Part shown: positions 48,882-57,958 of the stretch, in pieces
Layout of the letters: every line of letters begins with the position of its first letter
How positions within the stretch are numbered: position 1 is the first letter of the stretch
Assembly: GCA_951828535.1 (NCBI GenBank)
Contig: OX639990.1
Coordinates: 2,343,300 to 2,407,299 of the forward strand
Direction of reading: 5' to 3'
Length of the DNA: 64,000 nt
From: an uncultured Candidatus Entotheonella sp.
GTDB lineage: Bacteria > Tectomicrobia > Entotheonellia > Entotheonellales > Entotheonellaceae
Made by a program: the position numbers and the translations under genes
Notes under the pieces: model-generated
What the model was told of the DNA's origin: nothing
The model's database searches: none
What the model saw: the letters and a program-made list of their open reading frames with translations, nothing else

Positions 48882-48970
48882 GGTGCCACACAGTTCGTGT
48901 GGATAGACCACTACGCGCTACCATGCTTCAAAGTTGGTCACGAATTCCCCCGCAAACGCGGGGACAGGTT
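48882..48970 (+). ncRNA. Degenerate two-repeat CRISPR unit: putative cas-regulating guide RNA
   Basis: The first degenerate repeat (48882-48909) keeps the last nine bases GGATAGACC, including the full 5' handle, and rebuilds the hairpin with changed bases (CCACAC/GTGTGG instead of CCCCGC/GCGGGG). The second (48943-48970) matches 21 of 28 bases and keeps the original stem. They are 61 bp apart, the exact period of the main array, enclosing a 33-nt guide. The unit lies on the + strand, divergent from Cascade. This is the layout of CreA/CreR RNAs: a crRNA-like molecule directing Cascade to a nearby promoter for repression without cleavage. Confidence 0.78.
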
Positions 48971-49133
48971 AAGATCCAGAGGGCTTTCCGGCATATAACC
49001 TTCACAGCAACTCCGCTCTGCCTATCTTTCCGGCAATTCGCCGGCGCGAAGGTAGATGGTCTGTCCATTGGGGGCCTTTCGGAGTCCCTTTTCTCGTTGT
49101 AAAGTGGGGTGTTCACTGGAATCGGAGACAGCT

Positions 49134-49367
49134 ATGCAATTTCAGTATGCAGGAATTATTACTGTCGAGCCTGGCAAGCGTGGGGGAAAGCCCTGCATTC
49201 GCGGGCTGCGAATCACCGTCTACGACGTTCTGGAATATTTGGCTTCCGGCATGACCGAAGCGGAAATTCTTGCGGATTTTCCAGACCTGACCTGTGAAGA
49301 CGTCAGGGCGTGTCTGGCATTCGCCGCTGACAGGGAACGCCGCATGGTGTCCGTTCCGCCCGCATGA
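49134..49367 (+). CDS. DUF433 antitoxin-like protein
   Basis: A 77-aa protein from ATG 49134. The DUF433 pattern is clear: GGKPCIRGLRITVYDVLEYL, SGMTEAEILADFPDLT. This family has an HTH-like fold and acts as the antitoxin partner of DUF5615 proteins. Its stop overlaps the next start (ATGA at 49364-49367). The 160 bp before it hold a weak GC stem followed by TTTT (about 49070-49095), possibly the terminator of the guide RNA. Confidence 0.88.
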   Translation: MQFQYAGIITVEPGKRGGKPCIRGLRITVYDVLEYLASGMTEAEILADFPDLTCEDVRACLAFAADRERRMVSVPPA

Positions 49368-49696
49368 AACTGCTTTTTGATCAAAATCTATCTCCGAACC
49401 TTACGGAGGTATTGAGGGACCTCTTCCCTGGCTCGCTTCATGTAAGGGATGTGGGTCTTGATGCCGCCACCGATGCTGCAGTATGGGCTTATGCCAAAGA
49501 ACAAGCATTCGTAGTCGTCTCGAAGGACGCCGATTTTCGGCATCTTGGCTTCACTTATGGTCCGCCGCCCAAAATTGTCTGGATTCAACGCGGCAATTGC
49601 ACAACAAGGGAAATTGGGGCGCTTCTTCGCGAACGAAGCGATGAGGTGTTCGCCTTTTATGAGAATGAGAGCGAGGTTGTTCTGGCCTTGCGTTGA
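49364..49696 (+). CDS. DUF5615 (PIN-like) toxin
   Basis: A 110-aa PIN-like protein: MKLLFDQNLSPNL with the first acidic site, HVRDVGLDAATDAAVWAYA, and VVSKDADFRHL with the second. It is probably a ribonuclease toxin paired with the DUF433 protein. The pair faces cas3 and separates it from Cascade; toxin-antitoxin genes inside cas loci may make loss of the locus costly. Confidence 0.87.
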   Translation: MKLLFDQNLSPNLTEVLRDLFPGSLHVRDVGLDAATDAAVWAYAKEQAFVVVSKDADFRHLGFTYGPPPKIVWIQRGNCTTREIGALLRERSDEVFAFYENESEVVLALR

Positions 49697-49742
49697 CGAA
49701 GAATGTTGTTGTCGTGCTCGAAGCCATCTTGTTGTCGCCTAT

Positions 49743-52385
49743 CTAAGCCCTGCGTAGTCCTTTCCGGTCATAGCGGAATTTCCGATCCCCCACGTTGAAA
49801 TCGAACCCGCCTTCGCTTGCCGTTGTTTCCACGGTTTCCGGCACGTCCTGCCCTTTCAGCCAGTCGGCCGACACCGCCAGCTTGTCGATCGAGCGGGACG
49901 GATCAAACGGGCTGGCAGGCATCGGGTCGAAGGCAATGTCGATGCGGTCGTCGCCCAAGCGAGTGCGGATTCGCTCCTCGGCGGAGCCGAATACGACGTC
50001 CCGGTTGTCCTCGAAAAACGATCTGTCGAGGCGCACCAGGTTGCTGCGGGCGGTTTGTTTATCGCCATGGTAGCCGCCCTCGGTGCTGTTGGCGTGGGCT
50101 CGCCATGCCTCGCCCATTTCCTCGGTGATGCATTCCAGGACGTCGGAGTGGGTGGCGCGTTCGACCAGTTCGCGGTTCATCGCCGGGATATGCCATTCCG
50201 GGTGTTCGTCAATCAGCCGCCGGGTTGCCTCAAGGACCTGCAAACTCCCGTATACGTGGCCGCGGGGACCCAGGCCATTGGCGTTCTGCCCGCTTGTCAG
50301 CAACGGCGACAGGTCATCACCGGGCGTCAGCACGATGCAAGCCGGCGTTTCGTAGCCATCGGGCCGGTCATCCCGCCGGTGGCGGTGCAGGCGACCGACA
50401 CGTTGCAGCAGCACATCCACCGGACAGAGATCGGTTATCAGCAGGTCGGCGTCGATATCCAGCGATTGCTCCAGCGTTTGCGTGCCCACCACAATGCGAC
50501 CACCGGCTCGGCGGCTTTTGCCCAACAATGCCTCCACCGCGCCGTCTAGCAGCCGACGGTCACCGGCGCCGAACCGGCCATGATGCAGCGTCGTGATGCC
50601 ATTGACGCCGAACAAAAGCCCGGCGCCCTCTTTGCCGGCTAACTCCTCCAACGCCTGCTGAGTCTGAACGGCGTAGCCCACCGTATTGCGAACCACCAGT
50701 ACCTTTGCGCCGGCGCGGGCTGCTTGAAGGGCACGTTGGGCGGTGTCGGCGAAGTCCGACATCATGGACCGCGGCGTAATGGCAACGGTCTTTGCATAAC
50801 CGTTTTCGCCGACAGCCGTGATGCCCTTCGGCGTGCTGACCGCGGGATAGGGTGTGTTGTCGATGGCTTTGGTCAGCGGCGGCGGATTGTTCTGCCCCAG
50901 CCAGCGGCAACGCGCAACGGAGCCCAGCGTAGCTGACATGAGCATCGCGTAACCACCCGCCTCGACGTGGGCACATAGCAGGTGTTCGAGGATGGTGCTC
51001 ATGTAGGTGTCCGAAGCGTGTACTTCGTCGACGACCAGAAGATTGCGCGCCAGACACGCGGCGCGCATATGGGCGTGCTTGACCTGCAGGACGGCCATCA
51101 TGGCTTGATCCACGGTGCCCACGGCAATCTGTGCCGCCAGGTAGCGCTTGGCGCTTGCGGCTGCCCAGCGGCGTTTTTCGGTGCGAACGTCGGGATGGTC
51201 GTCCCACCATACCTCATAGTCCGGGAGGCGCTTGCCGGTTGCGTCTCCGGCTCTCACATAGCCGGGAACGGCCAGTACGGGTTCGAGACCCGTCTCTGGG
51301 GGCAGCAGGTTTCGCATGAACGCCGTTACCCGCCCATGAATCTGGCTGGCTGCCGCGCGGGTGGGCAGCGCGAAATACAATCCGTCCACCAGCCCCTTTT
51401 CGTACAGATGGGCGAATCGCAGCAACGCGGCTTCGGTTTTGCCCGAACCGGTTTCCGATTCGACAATGACCAATTGCTCCTCCCATGGAACGGATGTCAC
51501 CACCTGTTGGATAGCGTTTTCCGTTGCGTTTGGAAGGCCGAACAACTGGCCAAAGACAGGCAGAGCGGGATACGAGAGAAACGTCTTCCGTTGATCTTCC
51601 AGATTCAACCCAATTCCCGATACGGCACGACGGGCGTTCGCGCGCGCGGTCAGCATATAGCCGCCGTCCGGTTCGGGGCAGAAGGGGAAACAGCTTTCAT
51701 CTGAGCCTATCCAGTCAGCCAGCATGCACAGACCTGTGAACATGTGCTGGAAGGCGACGGCTGAGGGCAGCGGTGGCGCGCCGGGCGACCAAGCCTCGGG
51801 GAACCACTCGCGAACCAATTGGCCGATGTGCGTCACCTGCCGCTGCGGATTCAGCGCGCCGTAGGAATGCCAGATTCCGGAATTGCGCTGACGTGTGCTG
51901 TTGAGGTCCAGAGGCGCGCCGTGGTGTGACAACGCCGCGATGAACAATCCGCATACGGTGCGTCCATCCTCGGCATCCCATGTCAAAAGGTTATCCCAAC
52001 CCAAAGCGTCAAAGAACCAGGCAGCCGTTTCACGGTCGTCATAGTTGAGGACAGGCGTCAGGTCCGCTATGTGGCCGGAGCGGCGCGGCAGCTTCGTGTC
52101 GCCTGTGGGCGGGTCTTCAGGTTGCCATATCCGCGCCTGAAATCCGACGTTGACCTTGCCGATGTCATGCAGCGCGGCGAAGACGCAGAGCCGGGCGATG
52201 GTTGGCGCATCCAGGTCGTCGAGCCCGCCGCTACGGGCTAGGCGCCGGCGGATGGTCGGCTGGGCCAGCAGCGCTTCGAGACAGGCGCCGACGTCCGCCA
52301 TGTGATGCTCCAGCAGGTGGATGCGTTGCGGGTTTTCGCGGTCCGATTTTGCCCAGAAATACCGGGTGTAAGCTGGGGCTGTCAT
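49743..52385 (-). CDS. cas3: CRISPR helicase-nuclease Cas3 (HD first, type I-E)
   Basis: An 880-aa protein. The HD nuclease domain is intact: LLEHHMADVG, ALHDIGKVNVGFQ and ALSHHGAP. The helicase follows with Walker A ESETGSGKTEA, VVDEVHASD (DEVH), MLMSATLGS and QRVGRLHRHR (motif VI). It unwinds and degrades DNA once Cascade has bound. The gene is away from the Cascade operon and begins only 12 bp after the polX stop, so it may be expressed from the repair operon. Confidence 0.95.
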   Translation of the reverse strand: MTAPAYTRYFWAKSDRENPQRIHLLEHHMADVGACLEALLAQPTIRRRLARSGGLDDLDAPTIARLCVFAALHDIGKVNVGFQARIWQPEDPPTGDTKLPRRSGHIADLTPVLNYDDRETAAWFFDALGWDNLLTWDAEDGRTVCGLFIAALSHHGAPLDLNSTRQRNSGIWHSYGALNPQRQVTHIGQLVREWFPEAWSPGAPPLPSAVAFQHMFTGLCMLADWIGSDESCFPFCPEPDGGYMLTARANARRAVSGIGLNLEDQRKTFLSYPALPVFGQLFGLPNATENAIQQVVTSVPWEEQLVIVESETGSGKTEAALLRFAHLYEKGLVDGLYFALPTRAAASQIHGRVTAFMRNLLPPETGLEPVLAVPGYVRAGDATGKRLPDYEVWWDDHPDVRTEKRRWAAASAKRYLAAQIAVGTVDQAMMAVLQVKHAHMRAACLARNLLVVDEVHASDTYMSTILEHLLCAHVEAGGYAMLMSATLGSVARCRWLGQNNPPPLTKAIDNTPYPAVSTPKGITAVGENGYAKTVAITPRSMMSDFADTAQRALQAARAGAKVLVVRNTVGYAVQTQQALEELAGKEGAGLLFGVNGITTLHHGRFGAGDRRLLDGAVEALLGKSRRAGGRIVVGTQTLEQSLDIDADLLITDLCPVDVLLQRVGRLHRHRRDDRPDGYETPACIVLTPGDDLSPLLTSGQNANGLGPRGHVYGSLQVLEATRRLIDEHPEWHIPAMNRELVERATHSDVLECITEEMGEAWRAHANSTEGGYHGDKQTARSNLVRLDRSFFEDNRDVVFGSAEERIRTRLGDDRIDIAFDPMPASPFDPSRSIDKLAVSADWLKGQDVPETVETTASEGGFDFNVGDRKFRYDRKGLRRA

Positions 52386-52397
52386 ATTCCTCCGTGA

Positions 52398-54101
52398 TCA
52401 ACCTGTTGTGGGCACCCTTCCCTGTGGACTTCCGTTCAGAAACTGCAGAACTGCTTGGAGTGGCCGGGTATTGAGCAGATGCCGCGGTTCGGCCCAGCCG
52501 CGGCGCGCCGTCGTGACGCCGAGGGCCATGGATTGCATGTCACGGATGCGCTGCGCGCCGGAGCCAAGCGCGAGCATCACGCCGCGCTCCGTGGCTTGGC
52601 GGACGTGGACCTCCGGCAGGCCAGGGCGCAGGGGGTGGCTATTGATTTCCAGACAAGTATTGGTGGCAGCCGCGGTTTCCAGGATCGCTTCTATGTCGAT
52701 GGGCGGCATCTCCGGGTCACCCGGAGGGCGCCCGGGCGGGGGTGCCAGAATGTGGACGAGTGGATTCTCCATGGCCTTGCACAAACGGCGGGTCAGTTGA
52801 CGGCGCGGTTCTTTGAGGCCGGTGCGTGCGGCGGCGACCACCACATCGCACGTCTGTAGCAGTTCCGCAGGGGCCTGAAGGCCGCCGTCGGGCGAAATGT
52901 CGACTTCCACGCCGGCCAGGAGGCGAAAATCGTCCGGCAAGGCGGCGTTCATCAACTCGATCGAAGCGATCTGCTGCTCGAGTTCGCCAGGGGTGAGCCC
53001 ACGGCCTGTGGCGGCTGAGTAGGCGGCATCGCAGATGCCCACATATTGGTAGCCCATCTTCCGGGCGGCCTGGGCAATCTGGTCCAGGCCGTTGGCACCG
53101 TCTCCCCAATGGCTGCTGACGCGAAAATCGCCAAGCACATCTTGCTGCGACACGAGTTGCGGCAGATTGTCTGCTTCCGCCGCCTCAATCTCCCCGCGAC
53201 CCTCGCGCAATTCAGGGGCGATAAACGGCAATTCCAGCAGTTCGTACAGGTCCGCTTCTTCTGCCGCGGTGCGCTCGTTGAGGCACCAGCCGTGAAGTTG
53301 AGCCCGCTGCTGCAGCGCGGCCAAGTGGGCGTCCGAACCGGTGCCCAGCAGCAGGGCGCCGCCAAACTCCGTCGGCGGCACGGCGGCGAGCGAGACGCGC
53401 AGACCCTCGGAGATGCGCATCACCGTTGAGGTCGCTCCGCTGGCGAGAATCTGGGTTACTTCCGGCTGACGACGGCAATATCGAATCAGGCCCTCCGGGT
53501 CCTCGGAGCCCATGACGATATTGATGTCGCCTACCAGGACTGCGCCGCGGCGGATACTACCAGCAATTTCAATCTGTTGAACAGTCGAGAGCTTTGCGAG
53601 GTTATGCGTCAGGGCCTCGGCGCGCGGGCGGGCGGTGCCGAGCAACATGCGATTCTCGCCCCGCTCCCGGGCCGCAAGGTCCCTACCCAAGACGGCAAGG
53701 GTGGCTGCGTCCAGGGGCGTCTGGTCGGTTCGGTAAGCCTGGGCAAGTTGCTCCAGAGAGGTGATCCGATGCTGCCGCCACAAGGTGCGTGCCTGCTGGA
53801 TCGTCAGGCTCGGGAGGCGCAGCAGGCCCGGCAGACCCTCGGGCACCGTACTTTTCAGGTGGTCGTGATAACGCAGTCGGCCGGTGTCGAGGAGTTCGTC
53901 GATTTCGCTGGCGAGTGTCTTGCCAATGCCCGAAATGTCTTCAAGCCCACCGCGCCGAGCGATTGCCTGCAAGCTCTCGTCGACGGACAGGATCGCTTGC
54001 GCGGCCCGTCGATAGGCGCGGATACGAAACGGATCGTCGCGCCGCAGTTCCAGCAGATTGGCGATTTCGTCAAAGATGGCGCTGACGTATTGCTGATCCA
54101 T
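52398..54101 (-). CDS. PolX-family protein with lost catalytic residues
   Basis: A 567-aa protein laid out like bacterial PolX: an HhH region (ISGIGKTLASEI, 56-67), polymerase palm (about 150-290), PHP domain (about 320-560). Key residues are gone. The palm motif GDID reads GDIN (N194) and the third Asp (DLR) is Ser237. In PHP, DLHxH reads D325-F-R327-V-S329, the DHS motif is D358-A359-A360, the HP near 450 is PP and the final DAH is SGA. It cannot be a normal polymerase or PHP nuclease; perhaps a DNA-binding scaffold. It lies between cobA and cas3. Confidence 0.8.
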   Translation of the reverse strand: MDQQYVSAIFDEIANLLELRRDDPFRIRAYRRAAQAILSVDESLQAIARRGGLEDISGIGKTLASEIDELLDTGRLRYHDHLKSTVPEGLPGLLRLPSLTIQQARTLWRQHRITSLEQLAQAYRTDQTPLDAATLAVLGRDLAARERGENRMLLGTARPRAEALTHNLAKLSTVQQIEIAGSIRRGAVLVGDINIVMGSEDPEGLIRYCRRQPEVTQILASGATSTVMRISEGLRVSLAAVPPTEFGGALLLGTGSDAHLAALQQRAQLHGWCLNERTAAEEADLYELLELPFIAPELREGRGEIEAAEADNLPQLVSQQDVLGDFRVSSHWGDGANGLDQIAQAARKMGYQYVGICDAAYSAATGRGLTPGELEQQIASIELMNAALPDDFRLLAGVEVDISPDGGLQAPAELLQTCDVVVAAARTGLKEPRRQLTRRLCKAMENPLVHILAPPPGRPPGDPEMPPIDIEAILETAAATNTCLEINSHPLRPGLPEVHVRQATERGVMLALGSGAQRIRDMQSMALGVTTARRGWAEPRHLLNTRPLQAVLQFLNGSPQGRVPTTG

Positions 54102-54109
54102 GAAATGGC

Positions 54110-54865
54110 TCACACGTCTCTGCCAGCTTGCAGGCGTTGCCAGAACGCCACAACGTCGCCAACGACCAGCAGGGACGGCGGTGTCAACTCGGAGGCCGCT
54201 ACCGCATTGCCGATCTGCGACAGCGGCGCTGTGAGCAACGCCTGATGCGGATACGACAGCCAGGAAACGCACAGAGCCGGCGTCTCCGGTGGCATGCCGC
54301 GCGTCATCAGCGTGTGCGCAATGTTGCCGACATGCTGGAACGACATGTAGAACACCAGGGTTTGGGAGGGCGTGAGAGGTGCCGGCAGCGGTAGTTCGTC
54401 AAACATGCCGGTGGTCGTGCGGCTGCCGGTCAGCAGCGTCACCGATGACGACACGTCCCGATGCGTAACGGGAAAGCCGAGCAGCGAGAGCCCACCAATG
54501 CCGGCGCTAATGCCAGGGACGACCTCCCACGGTATGCCGGACGCGGTGAGAAACTCCATCTCCTCGCCGCCGCGGCCGAAAACGCACGGGTCGCCGCCCT
54601 TGAGACGGACGATCGTACTGTACCGCCCGGCTGCCTCGGCCAGAAGCTCGTGGATTCGCTCTTGCCGGTTGGGAGCACGAAAACCACCACGCGTGCCGAC
54701 CGGAACCAGGACGCACCCGGCGGCGCAATGCGACAGCGTTTCCTTGTTGATCAGTGCGTCGTGAAAGACAATCTCGGCGCGTGCCAGCATGTTGGCGGCG
54801 CGCACGGTCAGCAGGTCTGCGGCGCCTGGTCCCGCGCCGACGAGATAGACTTTGCCGCTAACCAT
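54110..54865 (-). CDS. cobA: Uroporphyrinogen-III C-methyltransferase
   Basis: About 251 aa from ATG 54865 (an ATG at 54883 is also open). It has the SUMT signature: GKVYLVGAGPGAADLLTVRA at the N-terminus, VRLKGGDPCVFGRGGEE, and VPGISAGIGG. It adds two methyl groups to uroporphyrinogen III, making precorrin-2 for siroheme or cobalamin. The stop is 8 bp before the PolX start. No other tetrapyrrole genes are nearby, an odd place among repair genes. Confidence 0.92.
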   Translation of the reverse strand: MVSGKVYLVGAGPGAADLLTVRAANMLARAEIVFHDALINKETLSHCAAGCVLVPVGTRGGFRAPNRQERIHELLAEAAGRYSTIVRLKGGDPCVFGRGGEEMEFLTASGIPWEVVPGISAGIGGLSLLGFPVTHRDVSSSVTLLTGSRTTTGMFDELPLPAPLTPSQTLVFYMSFQHVGNIAHTLMTRGMPPETPALCVSWLSYPHQALLTAPLSQIGNAVAASELTPPSLLVVGDVVAFWQRLQAGRDV

Positions 54866-54928
54866 AGAGAATCGAGTTCCCATTCAAGAGATTCAGTGGA
54901 GTTGAAAAAGGGGCCGCAACGTAGTTGC

Positions 54929-57900
54929 TCAAACCACCTCGAAGGAAGAGCCGAGCACCGGGTCCTTGGTGACCTCGATATGCGTCTCGAAGGCATTCTT
55001 CAATTCGCGTAGATGGGTAATGATGATGATCTTGGCGAAGTCGTCCTGGATGGCCTTGATCACCTCGACCAAACGTTCGAGGCCCTGAGTGTCCTGGGTG
55101 CCAAAGCCCTCGTCGATCACCAGGGTGCGAAGGCGGGCGCCGGCGCGTCGGGCCAGCATGCGGGACAGTGCGATACGCAGGGCGAAATTGATGCGAAACG
55201 CCTCGCCGCCGGAGAACAGTTCGTAGTTGCGGGTGCCCAGGTCGTCGCTGATCTTGATGTCGAGCGTTTCGGCAACGCCACCAGTGCGGGTGTCGCGCTG
55301 CGTTTCGAGCGTCACGTGCATGGCGTTATCGCTGACCCGGGAAAGGATGCGGTTTGCCTCTTCTTCCAGCTCCGGTATGGCGTTCTCGATCATGATGGCC
55401 TGGATGCCGTTCTTCCCGAACATGCGGGTGAGGTCGTCGTAGAGCTGCCGTTCGGATACCACGCGTTGCCGTTGCTGTTGTTGTGCCTGTAGCTCGGCCT
55501 CCTGCTGTAAACACACCTCATATTGCGACTGGCTACGACCCAAGGCGAGGCGGGTCTCTCCTTCCCGTTCCCGCAGTGCGCGCACAAGGTCCTCGACGGT
55601 GTCGGCGTCAGCGCGCACCGCGTCGAGGGATTGCACCTCGTGCTCGAATCGTTGGCGGTCTTCTTCCCGTGCCCCGATTTCTATATCGGTACGCGCCTGA
55701 CGAGCTTCGAGGTCTTGGAGGGCGGCGTGCGTTTCGCTCAGGTGTTGGCGGGCCGTTTCGAGCTGCGCGAACTGGCGTTCGACACCCTGCTGTTCTTGCA
55801 GCTTGCGGCGCAGAAGGTTGTGCTGTTCGGGCTGATAATCCAGGCGCTGGAGGCGCTCGGCTATTTCCTGTAGTTCCTGCTGCTCGCTGAGGGCGAACCG
55901 GTTTGAGGTCAGGGTCTCTCGCAGCACGGCCTGTTGTTGGGTTATCTCCTGGCGCTGGGTGTTTAAGGTCAGCAGATCGGCCTTTGCCTGTTGCAACTGC
56001 AGGTGCCGGGTCTCGGCTTCGGCGAGTCGGGCCAGCTTTTCGCGCAACGCCTCGTATGCTTCGGGGTCATAGGCCAGTTGTTCGAGCTCGACGTTCAGCC
56101 GTCCCAGATGTGCCAAGTCCTCGCGGGCGTATGCCCCCGCCGCGAGTTGAGCGTCAATCTCCCGCAACGCCTGTAAGACCGCGGCGCAGTGATCGCGGGC
56201 GCGTGTGGCCTCTTCAAGACCTGCCTGCGCGGCGGCAAGCTGTTGTGTGAGCGTCCTGCCCTGCTTGATTTGCTCTTCCAACTGCTTGTACGTCAGATGC
56301 AGTTCCTGCTGCCGCGCCTGCAACTGATTACGTTCGTCCTGCATGCCGCGGATGCGCTGCTCGCGCTGCTCGATTTCCAGCTTCAACTTCCGCATCACGC
56401 GGTGCCGTTCCTGATCGGTCAGGGCGTTTTCGCACAAAGGGCAGTGCGCCTCGGCACTCTCAAGCAGCAGGCGTTTGCCCTCGTAGTCCCTGATTTCCGT
56501 GCGCAACGCATCGTGCTTCTGCGGCAGGGCGTGGTCGAGCTGAAATGTCATCGTCGCTCCGGCTGCACGCACGTCTTCAAGTTTCAGTGCCTGCTGTTCG
56601 ACGTTGCCCAGTTGCTGGCGCAATTGTTCCGTCTGTTCCTGCCAGGTCGGCAGCGTGGCTTCCTTCCGCTGGTATTCCTTCTGCCTGTCCAGGAGGGAGC
56701 GTTGTTCCAGCTCCAGTGCGTGCCGTTTCTGCTGGATGCTCAATTCAATCTGGCCCTTCTCCTGCTCCCGGACGTATCGTTGTTGCAGTGTCTGGGCCAT
56801 TTCAACATCGCGTCGGCGGGCCGCTTGCAATGCCTCGTATGCCTGCACGATGCACGGCTCCTCTAGCACGATGACCTCGCAATCCCGGCGTTTCGCGTCG
56901 ATCTCCGTGCCCCGCTGTTCGGCGTTCTGCAGTTGGATGTCGAGGCGCTGGCGGGCCGATGCGACGGCATGTTGCAGGCTTGTGCGTTTCTGGTTTAGCG
57001 CCGCGTATTCGTCCGCCTGCTGGCTGTAGACACGTTCCTGGTCGCGGAGTTGTTGCAATGCTTGATAGGCGGTGGTGATGGCCTGTTCCTGTTTCAGCAG
57101 GGTTTCATAATCGGCGAGGTGCTGACGGTGAAGGGCCAATTGCGGAGCCAGATCGCCCTGTTCCTGACGAAGTTGCTGCAAGCGTCGGGACACGTCCTGG
57201 AGCCGCTGCTGTTGCAATTCCAGAGCGTTTTGCCGTTGCTGCAGGTGCGTCAGGTTTTTCTGGGCTTCGTGCAGCTCGGCCTGCAAGCTGGTTAGTGTTT
57301 TCCGGTGGGTATCCACCGCGGCGGCAAGGTCGGCTTTGCGCGCGACCTGATGTTGCAACTCGTGCAGATGTTCGGCGATCGTCTTGGCTTCCTGGTCCAG
57401 GCTGCCGTGATGAATTCGGGCGCGTGTCTGGAGCTCATCGAAAACGGACAAGCCCAGGATTTCCGACAGGATACGTTTGCGCTCGCCGGGACGGCGGGTG
57501 GTGAATTCATCGGCCCGGCCTTGCAGGATGAACACCGAGTTGACGAACGTGTCGTAGTTCATGTGCAGGATATGCGCGATTTTGGCTTCGGTCTCGCGGA
57601 TGGAGTTGCCGCTCAGGGCGCGGTAGGTTTGTGCCGCCGGGTCGAAGCCGTGCAGTTCGAGGGCTGAGAGGCCGCTGCGGGTCCGCAGGCTGCGCTTGCG
57701 CAGCACGCGGTAGCGGTCGCCCTCGAGGTCGAAGACGAACTCGACCTCACATTCCTCCTGGCCGAGGCGCACGATGTCGTCGAGGTTTTTGGCGCGCGTC
57801 TGGCCCCAGAGCGCCCAGGTGATGGCGTCCAGCAGGGCCGATTTGCCGTGTCCGTTGTCACCCGTGAGGCAAGCGGTGGTGATGGGGGTGAAATCGAGGG

Positions 57901-57958
57901 GTGGCACATGCTCGCCATAGCTCATGAAATTCCGCAGTCGCAGGCTGAGCGGAATCAT
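54929..57958 (-). CDS. sbcC: Exonuclease subunit SbcC (Rad50-like)
   Basis: A 1009-aa SMC-like ATPase: Walker A GDNGHGKSALLDA, Q-loop VFILQGRADEF, long coiled coils around a zinc hook CPLC (in HCPLCENALTD), signature LFSGGEAFRINFALR and Walker B LVIDEGFGTQD. With SbcD it processes DNA ends, hairpins and covalent protein blocks. Its start overlaps the sbcD stop as ATGA (57955-57958). Confidence 0.95.
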   Translation of the reverse strand: MIPLSLRLRNFMSYGEHVPPLDFTPITTACLTGDNGHGKSALLDAITWALWGQTRAKNLDDIVRLGQEECEVEFVFDLEGDRYRVLRKRSLRTRSGLSALELHGFDPAAQTYRALSGNSIRETEAKIAHILHMNYDTFVNSVFILQGRADEFTTRRPGERKRILSEILGLSVFDELQTRARIHHGSLDQEAKTIAEHLHELQHQVARKADLAAAVDTHRKTLTSLQAELHEAQKNLTHLQQRQNALELQQQRLQDVSRRLQQLRQEQGDLAPQLALHRQHLADYETLLKQEQAITTAYQALQQLRDQERVYSQQADEYAALNQKRTSLQHAVASARQRLDIQLQNAEQRGTEIDAKRRDCEVIVLEEPCIVQAYEALQAARRRDVEMAQTLQQRYVREQEKGQIELSIQQKRHALELEQRSLLDRQKEYQRKEATLPTWQEQTEQLRQQLGNVEQQALKLEDVRAAGATMTFQLDHALPQKHDALRTEIRDYEGKRLLLESAEAHCPLCENALTDQERHRVMRKLKLEIEQREQRIRGMQDERNQLQARQQELHLTYKQLEEQIKQGRTLTQQLAAAQAGLEEATRARDHCAAVLQALREIDAQLAAGAYAREDLAHLGRLNVELEQLAYDPEAYEALREKLARLAEAETRHLQLQQAKADLLTLNTQRQEITQQQAVLRETLTSNRFALSEQQELQEIAERLQRLDYQPEQHNLLRRKLQEQQGVERQFAQLETARQHLSETHAALQDLEARQARTDIEIGAREEDRQRFEHEVQSLDAVRADADTVEDLVRALREREGETRLALGRSQSQYEVCLQQEAELQAQQQQRQRVVSERQLYDDLTRMFGKNGIQAIMIENAIPELEEEANRILSRVSDNAMHVTLETQRDTRTGGVAETLDIKISDDLGTRNYELFSGGEAFRINFALRIALSRMLARRAGARLRTLVIDEGFGTQDTQGLERLVEVIKAIQDDFAKIIIITHLRELKNAFETHIEVTKDPVLGSSFEVV

